Positions 26,484 to 34,385 of a stretch of 64,000 nucleotides of DNA are shown here, piece by piece. The stretch comes from UBA11403 sp963784615. GTDB lineage: Bacteria > Pseudomonadota > Gammaproteobacteria > Legionellales > Legionellaceae. The translations under genes were made by a program, and so were the position numbers. The first letter of the stretch is position 1. The number at the start of each line of letters is the position of its first letter. The notes beneath the pieces were generated by a model, which did not search any database, was not told the DNA's origin, and saw only the letters and a program-made list of their open reading frames with translations. The stretch is from contig CAWASG010000002.1 of NCBI GenBank assembly GCA_963784615.1, positions 310,001 to 374,000 of the forward strand, given 5' to 3'.

Positions 26484-26798
26484 TTACTTACCGCTAATAG
26501 CCGTAATTTTAACTTGTGTATAATTTTGTCGATGCCCCATCTGTTTCATGTGATGTTTACGGCGTCGGAATTTAATGATTCTGATTTTCTTGTGTCGGCC
26601 ATGTTCAATTACAGTTGCTTGAACACACGCTTTCGCAATTAAAGGCTCCCCGCAAGAAATTTTATCACCATCGGCGATCATAAGCACTTCAGTGAAGTCA
26701 ATCGTTGAACCGACTTCAGCAGAGAGCTCTTCAAATTTAAGTACATCACCTACTTTTACGCGGTATTGCTTACCGCCTGTTTTAATTACCGCATACAT
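26484..26798 (-). CDS. rplU: 50S ribosomal protein L21
   Basis: A 104-residue ribosomal protein binding 23S rRNA. It starts MYAVIKTGGKQYRVKVGD and ends with the conserved KFRRRKHHMKQMGHRQNYT block. First gene of the rplU-rpmA unit, with a matching sigma-70-like promoter about 54 bases upstream. In many relatives ispB is divergent from rplU; here ispB is 5 kb away and rplY takes that place. Confidence 0.99.
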   Translation of the reverse strand: MYAVIKTGGKQYRVKVGDVLKFEELSAEVGSTIDFTEVLMIADGDKISCGEPLIAKACVQATVIEHGRHKKIRIIKFRRRKHHMKQMGHRQNYTQVKITAISGK

Positions 26799-26851
26799 GT
26801 GTTGTTCTCCAATTCACAGATTTGGACATAGCCAAAGATACAAAGTGCCAT

Positions 26852-26880
26852 ATTCTATAAAATATTACGGCAGAGTACAA
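26852..26880 (-). promoter_or_regulatory. Candidate sigma-70 promoter for rplU-rpmA
   Basis: Read on the minus strand: TTGTAC (26880-26875), 17-base spacer, TAGAAT (26857-26852). It precedes the rplU ATG by about 54 bases and sits back-to-back with the rplY promoter. Confidence 0.6.
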
Positions 26881-26895
26881 GCTGTATTTAATAAA

Positions 26896-26924
26896 TTGTA
26901 GTTAAAGTTAGTATCATGTATAAT
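26896..26924 (+). promoter_or_regulatory. Candidate sigma-70 promoter for rplY
   Basis: TTGTAG at 26896-26901, a 17-base spacer and a perfect TATAAT at 26919-26924, about 77 bases before the rplY start. Divergent from the rplU promoter. Confidence 0.7.
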
Positions 26925-27001
26925 CGCACGCCTAGCCCTCGTGTTCAACCTGGTCGTAAGGTGACATGAAGGGATTTTTTAAAAATTGATGGAGACGTTT
27001 A

Positions 27002-27679
27002 ATGTCAACAGTTAAGTTAGAAGCAGAATTACGATCCGACATGGGGAAAGGTTCGAGCCGCCGCCTGCGTCGTATTGAAAACAAAGTTCCAGGTATCGTT
27101 TATGGTGGTGATAAGGCTCCCAAGTCGATTCATTTATTGCATAATAAAGTCGTTAAAGCACTGGAAACAGAAAGCATTTATTCAAGTGTGTTTGATCTTA
27201 AAATAGATGGAAAAGTTGAGCATGTGATTTTAAAAGATCTTCAACGTCATCCTTTTAAGCCGGTCATTCTTCACATGGATTTTCAACGCGTCTCCGCTAA
27301 AGATGTCTTGGTTAAAATGATACCCTTACATTTTACCAATGAAGATACCTGTAAAGGTGTGAAAGCAGGCGGGTTGGTTAGCCATACTATGACTCAGATC
27401 GAAGTGAAATGTCAGGCTAAAGACTTACCTGAATTTGTTGCTGTTGATTTGTCTGATATGGAAGTGAATGATGTTCTTCATTTATCTAACATTAAATTGC
27501 CGAAGGGCGTTAAATTCGCTGTTGATCCAACTGAAGGTGGTCATGATCATCCTGTTGTCAGCATCCATATGCCTAAAGTGGTTGTAGAAGAAGAGACTGT
27601 TTCCGAAGAAGTAGAGGAAATTGAAACAGAAGAAGAAAAAGGCAGTGAAGCATCATCTGCTGAGTCTACTGAAGAGTAA
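27002..27679 (+). CDS. rplY: 50S ribosomal protein L25 (long CTC form)
   Basis: A 225-residue 5S-rRNA-binding protein of the general-stress-protein CTC type. The N-terminal L25 domain includes SRRLRRIENKVPGIVYGG and HMDFQRVSA. The TL5-like beta domain continues to about 190, and a Glu/Ser-rich acidic tail ends the protein. It is much longer than the 94-residue E. coli L25 but normal for many gammaproteobacteria. It lies upstream of pth and ychF, a common arrangement, with a REP-like palindrome between it and pth. Confidence 0.97.
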   Translation: MSTVKLEAELRSDMGKGSSRRLRRIENKVPGIVYGGDKAPKSIHLLHNKVVKALETESIYSSVFDLKIDGKVEHVILKDLQRHPFKPVILHMDFQRVSAKDVLVKMIPLHFTNEDTCKGVKAGGLVSHTMTQIEVKCQAKDLPEFVAVDLSDMEVNDVLHLSNIKLPKGVKFAVDPTEGGHDHPVVSIHMPKVVVEEETVSEEVEEIETEEEKGSEASSAESTEE

Positions 27680-27722
27680 TTTGTAACTATTTATCATATT
27701 ACTTTGCTTGAAATGTTCTGCG

Positions 27723-27805
27723 GTAGGTTGGGTTGAAGCTGGTAAGCCGAAGCCCAACCTACCATCCAAGTTGGGCTTCGGCTTACCAGCCTCAACCCAA
27801 CCTAC
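27723..27805. repeat. REP-like palindromic repeat, copy 2
   Basis: GTAGGTTGGG at the left edge pairs with CCCAACCTAC at the right. Two internal arms (GTTGAAGCTGGTAAGCCGAAG and its inverse) make the same double-hairpin plan as the other copies, but with a variant core (CTGGTAAGCCG for GCGAGAGCG). It fills the rplY-pth spacer. Confidence 0.9.
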
Positions 27806-27857
27806 GCATAATAACGTGAATCATTGCGAGTCATTCCAGAAACCAAGGCTAACACAT

Positions 27858-28430
27858 ATGACCATAAAGTTGATTGTCGGGTTACGTAATCCAGGAGCGG
27901 CTTACGAGCAGACGCGGCATAATGCGGGTGGTTGGTTTCTTGATGCGTTGGCTCAGCAGTCCCATTTATCTTTCAAAATCAATAAAAAAATGCAAGGTGA
28001 GGTCGCAGAACTTGAGTCTGATGGCTCTCGATGCTACGCCTTGTTGCCATTAACTTTCATGAATCACAGTGGACAGTCTGTTCGCGCTCTATGTGATTTT
28101 TACCGTATTCAGCCCCAGGAAGTCGTTGTTGTCCATGATGAACTGGATCTTCCTCCAGGACGTGTCAAATTAAAAACAGGTGGTGGTCATGGCGGGCATA
28201 ATGGACTGCGTGATATTATCGCGCATCTTGGCACCACTGATTTTCAGCGTATACGTCTTGGTATCGGCCATCCGGGACATAAAGATATGGTCCTGGATTA
28301 TGTCTTGGGAAAACCTTCTCAAGACGATAAAAAACATATACTTCAAGCGATTGAACGAGCAGTTGATATCGTACCGCTGTTATTAAAGGGGCCACTTGCT
28401 CTGGCCATGAATCAACTTAATTTAAAATAA
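27858..28430 (+). CDS. pth: Peptidyl-tRNA hydrolase
   Basis: Cleaves peptidyl-tRNA released from stalled ribosomes. The 190-residue protein has VGLRNPGAAYEQTRHNAGGW with the catalytic His, PLTFMNHSGQSV and VVHDELDLPPGRVKLK, all characteristic. The frame is open upstream to 27708, but that part lies in the REP-like repeat, and ATG 27858 gives the family N-terminus. It is ten bases before ychF, forming an operon. Confidence 0.98.
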   Translation: MTIKLIVGLRNPGAAYEQTRHNAGGWFLDALAQQSHLSFKINKKMQGEVAELESDGSRCYALLPLTFMNHSGQSVRALCDFYRIQPQEVVVVHDELDLPPGRVKLKTGGGHGGHNGLRDIIAHLGTTDFQRIRLGIGHPGHKDMVLDYVLGKPSQDDKKHILQAIERAVDIVPLLLKGPLALAMNQLNLK

Positions 28431-28440
28431 GGGTCATCTT

Positions 28441-29532
28441 ATGGGTTTCAAATGCGGGATTGTCGGGTTACCTAATGTTGGAAAATCAACTCTATTTAAT
28501 GCGCTGACTCAGGCAGGTATTGAGGCTGCGAATTATCCTTTTTGTACGATCGAGCCCAATGTCGGTGTGGTGACGGTTCCCGATCCACGTTTGACTGCAC
28601 TCAGTGAGATTGTTAAACCGCAACGTGTTTTACCGGCGGTGATGCAATTTGTCGATATTGCAGGGCTTGTGAAAGGTGCTGCTACTGGCGAAGGCCTGGG
28701 TAATAAATTTTTGGCCAATATTCGTGAAACGGATGCTATTGCACATGTGGTTCGTTGTTTTGAGCATGATGATATTGTTCATGTGGAGGGGCGAATTGAT
28801 CCAATCCACGATATTGATATCATCAATACTGAATTGGCATTGGCCGATATGGATACGGTTGAGAAGGCATTATTTAAAGCCGATAAACTGAGTCGTAGTG
28901 GCAATAAAGAGGCGATTCTTGAAAAAGACTGTCTTACGAAAATCAAAACGCATCTTGATGCAGGCAACCCAGTGCGCACCCTGGATTTATCATCGGACGA
29001 ACAGCAAATAACCCGTCGATTGTTCTTATTAACAGCCAAACCCGTGCTGTATATTGCGAATGTTGATGATGATGGCTACATCAATAATCCATTTTTAGAT
29101 AAAGTGACTGCCTTGGCTCAAACCGAGGGAGCAAGCATTGTGGCCATCTGCGCATCGACAGAGGCGGAATTGGTTGGGATGGAAGAGTCTGAACGATTGG
29201 AATTCATGCAGGATTTAGGATTAGCCGAGCCCGGCTTACATCGCGTGATTCGTGCGGGTTACGATCTACTAGGGTTACAGACTTATTTTACTGCGGGCGT
29301 CAAAGAAGTCCGTGCCTGGACCATTCCTGCTGGAGCAACTGCGCCACAAGCTGCTGGTGTGATCCACACTGATTTTGAAAAAGGCTTTATTCGCGCAGAA
29401 GTGGTTGCTTATGATGCGTTCATTGCTCATCGTGGTGAACAAGGCGCGAAAGAAGCGGGAAAATTGCGTCTTGAAGGAAAAAACTACGTTGTTGCGGATG
29501 GTGACGTGATGCATTTCCTGTTTAATGTCTAA
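28441..29532 (+). CDS. ychF: Redox-regulated ATPase YchF
   Basis: A 363-residue Obg-family P-loop protein that hydrolyses ATP and binds ribosomes. It shows GIVGLPNVGKSTLFNALT, DIAGLVKGAATGEGLGNKFL and a C-terminal TGS domain (KEVRAWTIPAGATAPQAAG onwards). The pth-ychF order is widely conserved. The stop is followed after six bases by a 22-bp copy of the tRNA-Pro 3' end. Confidence 0.98.
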   Translation: MGFKCGIVGLPNVGKSTLFNALTQAGIEAANYPFCTIEPNVGVVTVPDPRLTALSEIVKPQRVLPAVMQFVDIAGLVKGAATGEGLGNKFLANIRETDAIAHVVRCFEHDDIVHVEGRIDPIHDIDIINTELALADMDTVEKALFKADKLSRSGNKEAILEKDCLTKIKTHLDAGNPVRTLDLSSDEQQITRRLFLLTAKPVLYIANVDDDGYINNPFLDKVTALAQTEGASIVAICASTEAELVGMEESERLEFMQDLGLAEPGLHRVIRAGYDLLGLQTYFTAGVKEVRAWTIPAGATAPQAAGVIHTDFEKGFIRAEVVAYDAFIAHRGEQGAKEAGKLRLEGKNYVVADGDVMHFLFNV

Positions 29533-29538
29533 GTGGCA

Positions 29539-29560
29539 GGAGTGACAGGAATTGAACCTG
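29539..29560. repeat. 22-bp copy of tRNA-Pro 3' end (attachment-site-like)
   Basis: GGAGTGACAGGAATTGAACC and two further bases are identical to 31804-31825, the T-arm and acceptor end of tRNA-Pro, in the same orientation. A weaker match continues about 25 bases into the anticodon arm. Two direct copies of a tRNA 3' end flanking 2.26 kb is the usual footprint of a tRNA-targeting integrative element. It could instead be the remnant of a second tRNA gene. Confidence 0.6.
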
Positions 29561-29770
29561 GGGCCACAGTCTCTCGAAGGCGATCCAGATTGTTTCTGAA
29601 TGTTCCTCCATGCATTTCCAACGTAGGTTTGAGCATGTATCAGCATCAGATATTGCTGCATCATTAACGTCTGGTTTTTGGGCGGCATTAGTGAAACACA
29701 TGCAAATAGCCATAATCCATATCGCTTAGGGACTGATTTAATTCCTTTTGGCCTCATCGATTCCAGTTTT

Positions 29771-29798
29771 GCCACAAAAAGTTAGTATATTTTGTGGC
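29771..29798. terminator. Hairpin in the ychF to SDR-remnant space
   Basis: GCCACAAAA (29771-29779) pairs with TTTTGTGGC (29790-29798). The T/A-rich stem resembles a bidirectional terminator, but there is no extra T-run. The remaining 29561-29807 interval holds no gene I can support. Confidence 0.4.
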
Positions 29799-29807
29799 AG
29801 AGATAAA

Positions 29808-30150
29808 TCATTCATCTTCAGGACGTTGCTTTGGAGAGGCCGCACCCCCTGCAAGCAGACCATCATCGACATTAAGCTCTATCCCTGTCTCATATTTTGA
29901 TTCATCTGAAGCCAAATATAACGCCGCATAACCAACGTCTAATGAGGATCCCATTTTTCCAAGCGGAATTTCTGAAGCTATCTCATTAATTATCTTTTCT
30001 CTTTGTGATCCTTCACCAAGCATTGGATCCCACATTGGCGTTAATATTGCCCCAGGATGGATTGAATTACAGCGAATGTTATATGCTTTTTCAGCACAAT
30101 ATAAAGCCACCCAGCCACTGATGATGCTGGAAATTAAGGAATCAAAAAAT
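29808..30150 (-). pseudogene. Short-chain dehydrogenase, C-terminal remnant
   Basis: The last ~100 residues of an SDR oxidoreductase are recognisable: LYCAEKAYNIRCNSIHPGAI, then TPMWDPMLG, and DVGYAALYLASDESKYETG near the end. Upstream the frame reads ISSIISGW and then passes straight into VALYCAEK. The active-site YxxxK segment that should lie between is missing, and no N-terminal Rossmann half precedes it. This is a decayed gene with an internal deletion, inside the tRNA-bounded island. Confidence 0.8.
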
Positions 30151-30181
30151 CAATTTGCTCTGACACCATCGATTTGAAATG

Positions 30182-30478
30182 TCAACAGACTCGAATGGCG
30201 TTCTGTTTTATAATATCCCGAAATTGCAGTGACAGCGTTGCCCAGTCAACAATATCCACACGAATAGGCAAATCGGACTCAGAAAACTCTTCTCTTAACT
30301 CCGCTAATTGTTTGAACGATATTGGCTTATTTCCAAGGATACATAGATCCAAATCAGAGTGTGGTTTAAAAGACGAGGTGGCTCTTGACCCAAAAACAAG
30401 CACGTGATGACCAGGAATTGAGTGTTTCAAAATATCTTTGACGATCTTCATATGCTTGGGTTCAAGGTGAATGCTCAT
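30182..30478 (-). CDS. MntA-like nucleotidyltransferase
   Basis: A 98-residue minimal nucleotidyltransferase with the pol-beta motif GSRATSSFKPHSDLDL (near residues 31-46) and a third acidic residue in RVDIVDW. In the HepT/MntA toxin-antitoxin systems such proteins add AMP to the partner and block its RNase activity. Its ATG overlaps the stop of the HI0074-like partner by four bases. The C-terminus is shortish but complete. Whether this pair is an active toxin-antitoxin system cannot be told from sequence. Confidence 0.88.
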   Translation of the reverse strand: MSIHLEPKHMKIVKDILKHSIPGHHVLVFGSRATSSFKPHSDLDLCILGNKPISFKQLAELREEFSESDLPIRVDIVDWATLSLQFRDIIKQNAIRVC

Positions 30479-30879
30479 GAGGAGATACCTAATTGCTTCT
30501 CTACTTGAATGGTTAAGTACTGCGCGTGAACATAAAATGCTGGAATAACTTGATAAACGGCTTGAGCTTTCAATTCATCATATGCGTGACTGGTTTGGTT
30601 TCGTGCCTCGCGATATTGAAACCAGTCACTAACGTCATGAATTAGACCGATTTCAAAAGCTATGCGCAATAAATCTCGATAATTAAGTTGATCTACAGGT
30701 TCAGGTATAGGCATTTCCTCTTCAAGGTAACGTTTAATCATTTTAATCGAGAGCTCATATGAGTATTCAAAACGCTGAATGCATGCATCTTTTATCTCAA
30801 GATCTTCAGGTAGTTGTTCAGCACGTTTTAATGCGACATTAAGGCTTTTCAGTGCATTCTTTAACGGAGTGATTATCAT
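30475..30879 (-). CDS. HI0074-family nucleotidyltransferase partner (HepT-like)
   Basis: A 134-residue four-helix protein of the HI0074 family, usually encoded just before a minimal nucleotidyltransferase. The typical pattern IQRFEYSYELSIKMIKRYLE and the REARNQTSHAYDE stretch (RX4H-like RNQTSH, the RNase-type motif of HepT/HEPN proteins) are present. It forms an overlapping pair with the following gene. A second such pair lies on the opposite strand at 35191-35897. Confidence 0.88.
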   Translation of the reverse strand: MIITPLKNALKSLNVALKRAEQLPEDLEIKDACIQRFEYSYELSIKMIKRYLEEEMPIPEPVDQLNYRDLLRIAFEIGLIHDVSDWFQYREARNQTSHAYDELKAQAVYQVIPAFYVHAQYLTIQVEKQLGISS

Positions 30880-31088
30880 CAGATAGCCGGTTTATTTTGG
30901 TTGTGTGTATAAAGTCTAGCAAAAAATAGCGTTATAGTGAAGTTGTTGAAGATTAGGGGGCGGTCGAGTCTATTTGACTTGATCCTAGATGTGCACAAGA
31001 CGTTACAAACACCATATTTCTAAGCATCAAAACTCGATAACCTAATTTTTATGTTGGTTTTATGAGAGGGGTATTTAATTGCAAATTT

Positions 31089-31240
31089 TTACTCTTCAGC
31101 GATTTGCGTCAGTCTGTCGATTCTACGTGCCGTTAATATGAGCTTCATACCCATTTCGACAAAATCGATATGCGGCGGCTTTTTCTATCCCACAGGAAGC
31201 ACCAGTGATTAATACAATTTTGTCTTTTAAATTAATAAGT
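31089..31240 (-). pseudogene. Short-chain dehydrogenase, N-terminal remnant with frameshift
   Basis: On the minus strand the sequence reads LKDKIVLITGASCGIEKAAA, the Rossmann nucleotide motif of an SDR (TGxxxGIG, here GIE). A +1 shift later comes KLILTARRIDRLTQIAEE and a stop. No start codon and no catalytic half remain. It is too decayed to give a continuous frame. It lies in the same tRNA-bounded island as the C-terminal SDR remnant but appears to come from a different SDR subtype. The rest of 30880-31335 shows nothing. Confidence 0.75.
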
Positions 31241-31335
31241 AATAATAAATACCGAAAACACGCGGGTATCTATGATAACCTCTGATAAGAGTATTGCTTC
31301 TTGAATATAACAGCAACGAAAAGAGCTTAACAATG

Positions 31336-31773
31336 TCAGATATTCTGAATCATTTGCATGTCTTTGTGTCGAATGCCTGCATCCATATATTCATCACTGC
31401 ATACTGAAAATCCCAATTTTTCATAAAATGGAATGGCATGTGTTTGTGAGCTCAGTTTTATTTTATTAAAAGTGGAGCGTGCTTTTAGATCAGATAAAAT
31501 AAATCGCATGATATCCCGACCCAATCCTTTTCCTTGAAATTCATCTAAGATGGCTACTCGTTCAATTTTAAAATAATCTTCCATGGATCTGACGCGGGCA
31601 ACTCCAGCAGGATGATCATCGACTAATAAAAGGTAGTGCGAGGCCTCTGCGTCTTTGCCATCCACCTCTTCATGAAAGGGTACATTCTGTCCCTCGATAA
31701 ATACCTTAAAACGAATATCCATACATTGACTTATCTCTCTATCCGATAAGGCTTGTTTGATAGTCAGCGGCAT
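31336..31773 (-). CDS. GNAT-family N-acetyltransferase
   Basis: A 145-residue acetyltransferase. VFIEGQNVPFHEEVDGKDA near residue 25 and the acetyl-CoA-binding loop EFQGKGLGRDIM near 85 place it in the GNAT group near YjcF. PFYEKLGFSV near 115 is the usual C-terminal block. The substrate is unknown. It lies 25 bases from the tRNA-Pro 3' end, inside the island, and is undamaged. Confidence 0.88.
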   Translation of the reverse strand: MPLTIKQALSDREISQCMDIRFKVFIEGQNVPFHEEVDGKDAEASHYLLLVDDHPAGVARVRSMEDYFKIERVAILDEFQGKGLGRDIMRFILSDLKARSTFNKIKLSSQTHAIPFYEKLGFSVCSDEYMDAGIRHKDMQMIQNI

Positions 31774-31798
31774 GTATGATTTTCCTTGTGGTTTTGGC

Positions 31799-31875
31799 TG
31801 GTCGGAGTGACAGGAATTGAACCTGCGACCCCTGCCTCCCGAAGGCAGTGCTCTACCAGGCTGAGCTACACTCCG
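31799..31875 (-). tRNA. tRNA-Pro (anticodon CGG)
   Basis: Read on the minus strand the gene runs CGGAGTG (acceptor), D-arm GCTCAGCCTGGTAGAGC, anticodon stem-loop CTGCC-TTCGGGA-GGCAG (anticodon CGG), T-arm CAGG-TTCAATT-CCTG, and CACTCCGA then CCA encoded at 31801-31799. It is 77 nt and all stems pair. Its 3' end is repeated at 29539-29560. Confidence 0.96.
31804..31825. repeat. tRNA-Pro 3' end, right member of the direct repeat
   Basis: The 22 bases shared exactly with 29539-29560. As this copy lies in the complete tRNA gene, it would be the reconstituted attachment site, with the other copy as the distal site. Confidence 0.6.
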
Positions 31876-31891
31876 ATTGTGTGGGGGGTAT

Positions 31892-32860
31892 CTAGTGATC
31901 TCGCGTTAATGCATACTGTGCTAGTTCCGAGAGCGCGGTTTTATAGATGGAGTCTGGCAAAGAATGTAACGCTTTAATCGCGAGCTCGACTTCGGCAGCC
32001 GCCACTTGTTTAGTGTAATCAATCCCACGAGTTTCTTCAATTGCTTGTAATATCTCAGATAAATTATCCAGTGAACCTTTGCTCAAGGTTTGCTGAATAA
32101 GCAGTTGCTGCTGGGGTGATGCATTTTTTTGTGCATGTAACAACGGTAGTGTTGCGATACCATGTTGCAAATCTCCACCGATGTTTTTGCCGATGGTTTG
32201 GGGATCATTACAATAGTCCAAGGCATCATCGATCAACTGGAACGCATTACCCAAGTGTCGCCCATAGTCATATAGTGCGGTTTGAAAGGATTCATCGGCA
32301 TGACTGACAAACGCGCCAAGGCTCGCAGATGCAGCAAAAAGGAAAGAGGTTTTGGCTTGAATTACGTCAAAGTACTCTGCTTCAGTCATGGAGTGTTTAT
32401 GACGATTTTCCAGTTGTTTGAGCTCACCACAGGTAATTTTATAGGCGGTATCTGTGAGCAACGCCATGATGTTCAAATCACCCAACTGAATCATCATTTT
32501 CATATATTGGGTTAAAAGATAATCGCCGACCAGAATACTGGCCTTGTCGCCCCATATTTCATTTGCCGTTTCTCGCCCGCGCCGAAGTTTGGACTCGTCA
32601 ATGACATCATCATGTAAAAGCGTTGCCGTATGAAAAAATTCAATCATGGCCGCCAGGGCAATATGATTGTTACCTGAATACCCACAAGCGTGGCTGGCCA
32701 AAAGTACTATCATTGGACGCAGGCGCTTACCGCCACTCTGAATGATATGATTGGATAGATCATCAATCAAACCGGTATGGTTTTGAACTTTATCCATAAT
32801 TAAAGTGTTAACTGCTTCAAAATCATTTTGGACAAGCGTTCGAAGACGATGCATTATCAT
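31892..32860 (-). CDS. ispB: Octaprenyl (polyprenyl) diphosphate synthase
   Basis: Builds the isoprenoid side chain of ubiquinone from FPP and IPP. The 322-residue trans-prenyltransferase has the first aspartate-rich motif in LLHDDVIDESKLRRGRETAN near residue 80 and the second in AFQLIDDALDYCND near 210, and GGKRLRP near 43. Chain length (octaprenyl or other) cannot be read with certainty. It is separate from rplU here and lies just upstream of the tRNA-Pro gene on the same strand. Confidence 0.95.
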   Translation of the reverse strand: MIMHRLRTLVQNDFEAVNTLIMDKVQNHTGLIDDLSNHIIQSGGKRLRPMIVLLASHACGYSGNNHIALAAMIEFFHTATLLHDDVIDESKLRRGRETANEIWGDKASILVGDYLLTQYMKMMIQLGDLNIMALLTDTAYKITCGELKQLENRHKHSMTEAEYFDVIQAKTSFLFAASASLGAFVSHADESFQTALYDYGRHLGNAFQLIDDALDYCNDPQTIGKNIGGDLQHGIATLPLLHAQKNASPQQQLLIQQTLSKGSLDNLSEILQAIEETRGIDYTKQVAAAEVELAIKALHSLPDSIYKTALSELAQYALTRDH

Positions 32861-33013
32861 GCGGTTTCCTCATGCAAAGAATCAACGTATGCTAAGTTGG
32901 GACATGAATATTGTCAATGATAATCCGCCAAACTCACTCACACAAACTCATATGGCACTTTGTCATTGAGTGCACTAGACTTAGCTATATAAAATCATTG
33001 GGAATGTTCGGTT

Positions 33014-34258
33014 ATGTTTGTCACGAAAAAGCGGTTATGGATCTTTGCTTTATTCTTAACGATCGTTTTGATGATAGGGGGCGTTGCGTCTTATTATCAT
33101 GCAACTGAGGGTGCGTCTGAGGTCGATTTTTCTTCTACGACCGTTTTTGCTCCAGCTCCTCCTATATGTAATGCCTCACTGGCAACCGTTCTTTCTATCG
33201 ATGGGGGAGGGGTGAGAGGGATCATTCCTGCTCTTTTTTTGAATAAAATAGAGCAAGATACACACCAACGTATTGCCAAGATGTTTGATTTCATGATGGG
33301 CGTCTCGACAGGGACTATTTTAATCGCGGGACTCACCACGCCAACTGAAACCGGGGATCCTAAATATACTGCTGAAGAAATCATCCGGTTTTATCAACAT
33401 CAATCGCCGCATGTTTTTTCGGCAGGTCTTTTTCATCGAATTTTAACCCTTGGCGGCCTGATTGGCCCTAAATATGAGTCAACAGGCATGCAGCAGTTGA
33501 CGCGACAATACTTTGCCAATACCGCGATGTCCAAGCTGCTCTCTCATGTTGTTTTGTTTGGATACGATCTTCAAAGTAAAGGATTAATTGCATTTCCAAA
33601 TCATGGGGGGCATGGGGTGAATATGCCTTATTATAAAACAAGAGACGTGATTGACGGCACAACGGCTATTATGTCTTATTTTAATTCCAAGTCGCTTTAT
33701 GGTGTGCATAATAAAAAACAGCATACCGTTGCTGATGCGAGTTTGGTGTTGAATAATCCAACCGTTATGGCTTTTTTATACGCCCAAACACTTTGTCCAA
33801 ATGCACAACACTATCTGGTATTATCCTTAGGCACAGGTCAATATCCTGCGGTGAATATTCAGTCGCGAGGATGGGGTTTATTAAAGTTGCTTCCTGATAT
33901 GTTGGTGACTACAATTGAAGGCGAAACAGCAACCGCGAATCTCATCATGGAAAGAATCGCCGCTATTATCAATTCAAAAGACGCTAGTGCGGCTCTGCCT
34001 AAGGTGCTGTTTATTCGTATTAATCCCGAGATGGGCTGGGAAAACGTTAATCCAGTAAACAGTTCCCCTCAGCATTTATCGGCATTGGTGCGAATCGCTG
34101 AGCAGTTTTATGTCAACAACAAATCACTATTCCATTGTCTTTATCCAGTATTAAAGAATCATTCGCTGGACAATATAAGCCGAAGCTGCCTTGATATGTT
34201 GAGAAAGGAGCAAAACGTCAAAATCCCGGTTTATTTAGATATGCAAGGGTCACTTTAA
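33014..34258 (+). CDS. Patatin-like phospholipase, membrane-anchored
   Basis: A 414-residue patatin-family lipid hydrolase. An N-terminal hydrophobic segment (residues 8-28) acts as signal or anchor. The oxyanion motif GGGVRG is at 64-69 and the nucleophile in GVSTG at 96-100 (Ser98). The catalytic Asp is most likely Asp241 in VADASLVLNNP, where the usual DGG/DGA reads DAS. That is a conservative change seen in some family members. Such enzymes release fatty acids from membrane lipids, and in host-associated bacteria several act on host membranes. No close partner genes; the neighbour downstream is an unknown Ala-rich protein. Confidence 0.9.
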   Translation: MFVTKKRLWIFALFLTIVLMIGGVASYYHATEGASEVDFSSTTVFAPAPPICNASLATVLSIDGGGVRGIIPALFLNKIEQDTHQRIAKMFDFMMGVSTGTILIAGLTTPTETGDPKYTAEEIIRFYQHQSPHVFSAGLFHRILTLGGLIGPKYESTGMQQLTRQYFANTAMSKLLSHVVLFGYDLQSKGLIAFPNHGGHGVNMPYYKTRDVIDGTTAIMSYFNSKSLYGVHNKKQHTVADASLVLNNPTVMAFLYAQTLCPNAQHYLVLSLGTGQYPAVNIQSRGWGLLKLLPDMLVTTIEGETATANLIMERIAAIINSKDASAALPKVLFIRINPEMGWENVNPVNSSPQHLSALVRIAEQFYVNNKSLFHCLYPVLKNHSLDNISRSCLDMLRKEQNVKIPVYLDMQGSL

Positions 34259-34385
34259 GCACTTTTTCTTGGTTGATGATGAACATGTAAAATAAGTGTA
34301 AAGACAGGATGTTTAATGTGAGCAGGGTCGAATGAGTGGGTATAATTCGGACTAAATGAGTTTGATTTAGAATTGGAGAAAAGTT

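Noticed and set aside
29533..29600. Possible tmRNA 3' end or second tRNA gene on the minus strand
   Set aside because: The T-arm and acceptor 3' strand are present, but no matching 5' acceptor strand or D-arm is found at tRNA or tmRNA distance; kept only as a repeat of the tRNA-Pro end.
29275..29775. 166-codon minus-strand frame overlapping the end of ychF
   Set aside because: Half of it is antisense to ychF and the rest runs through the tRNA-like repeat; composition looks random.
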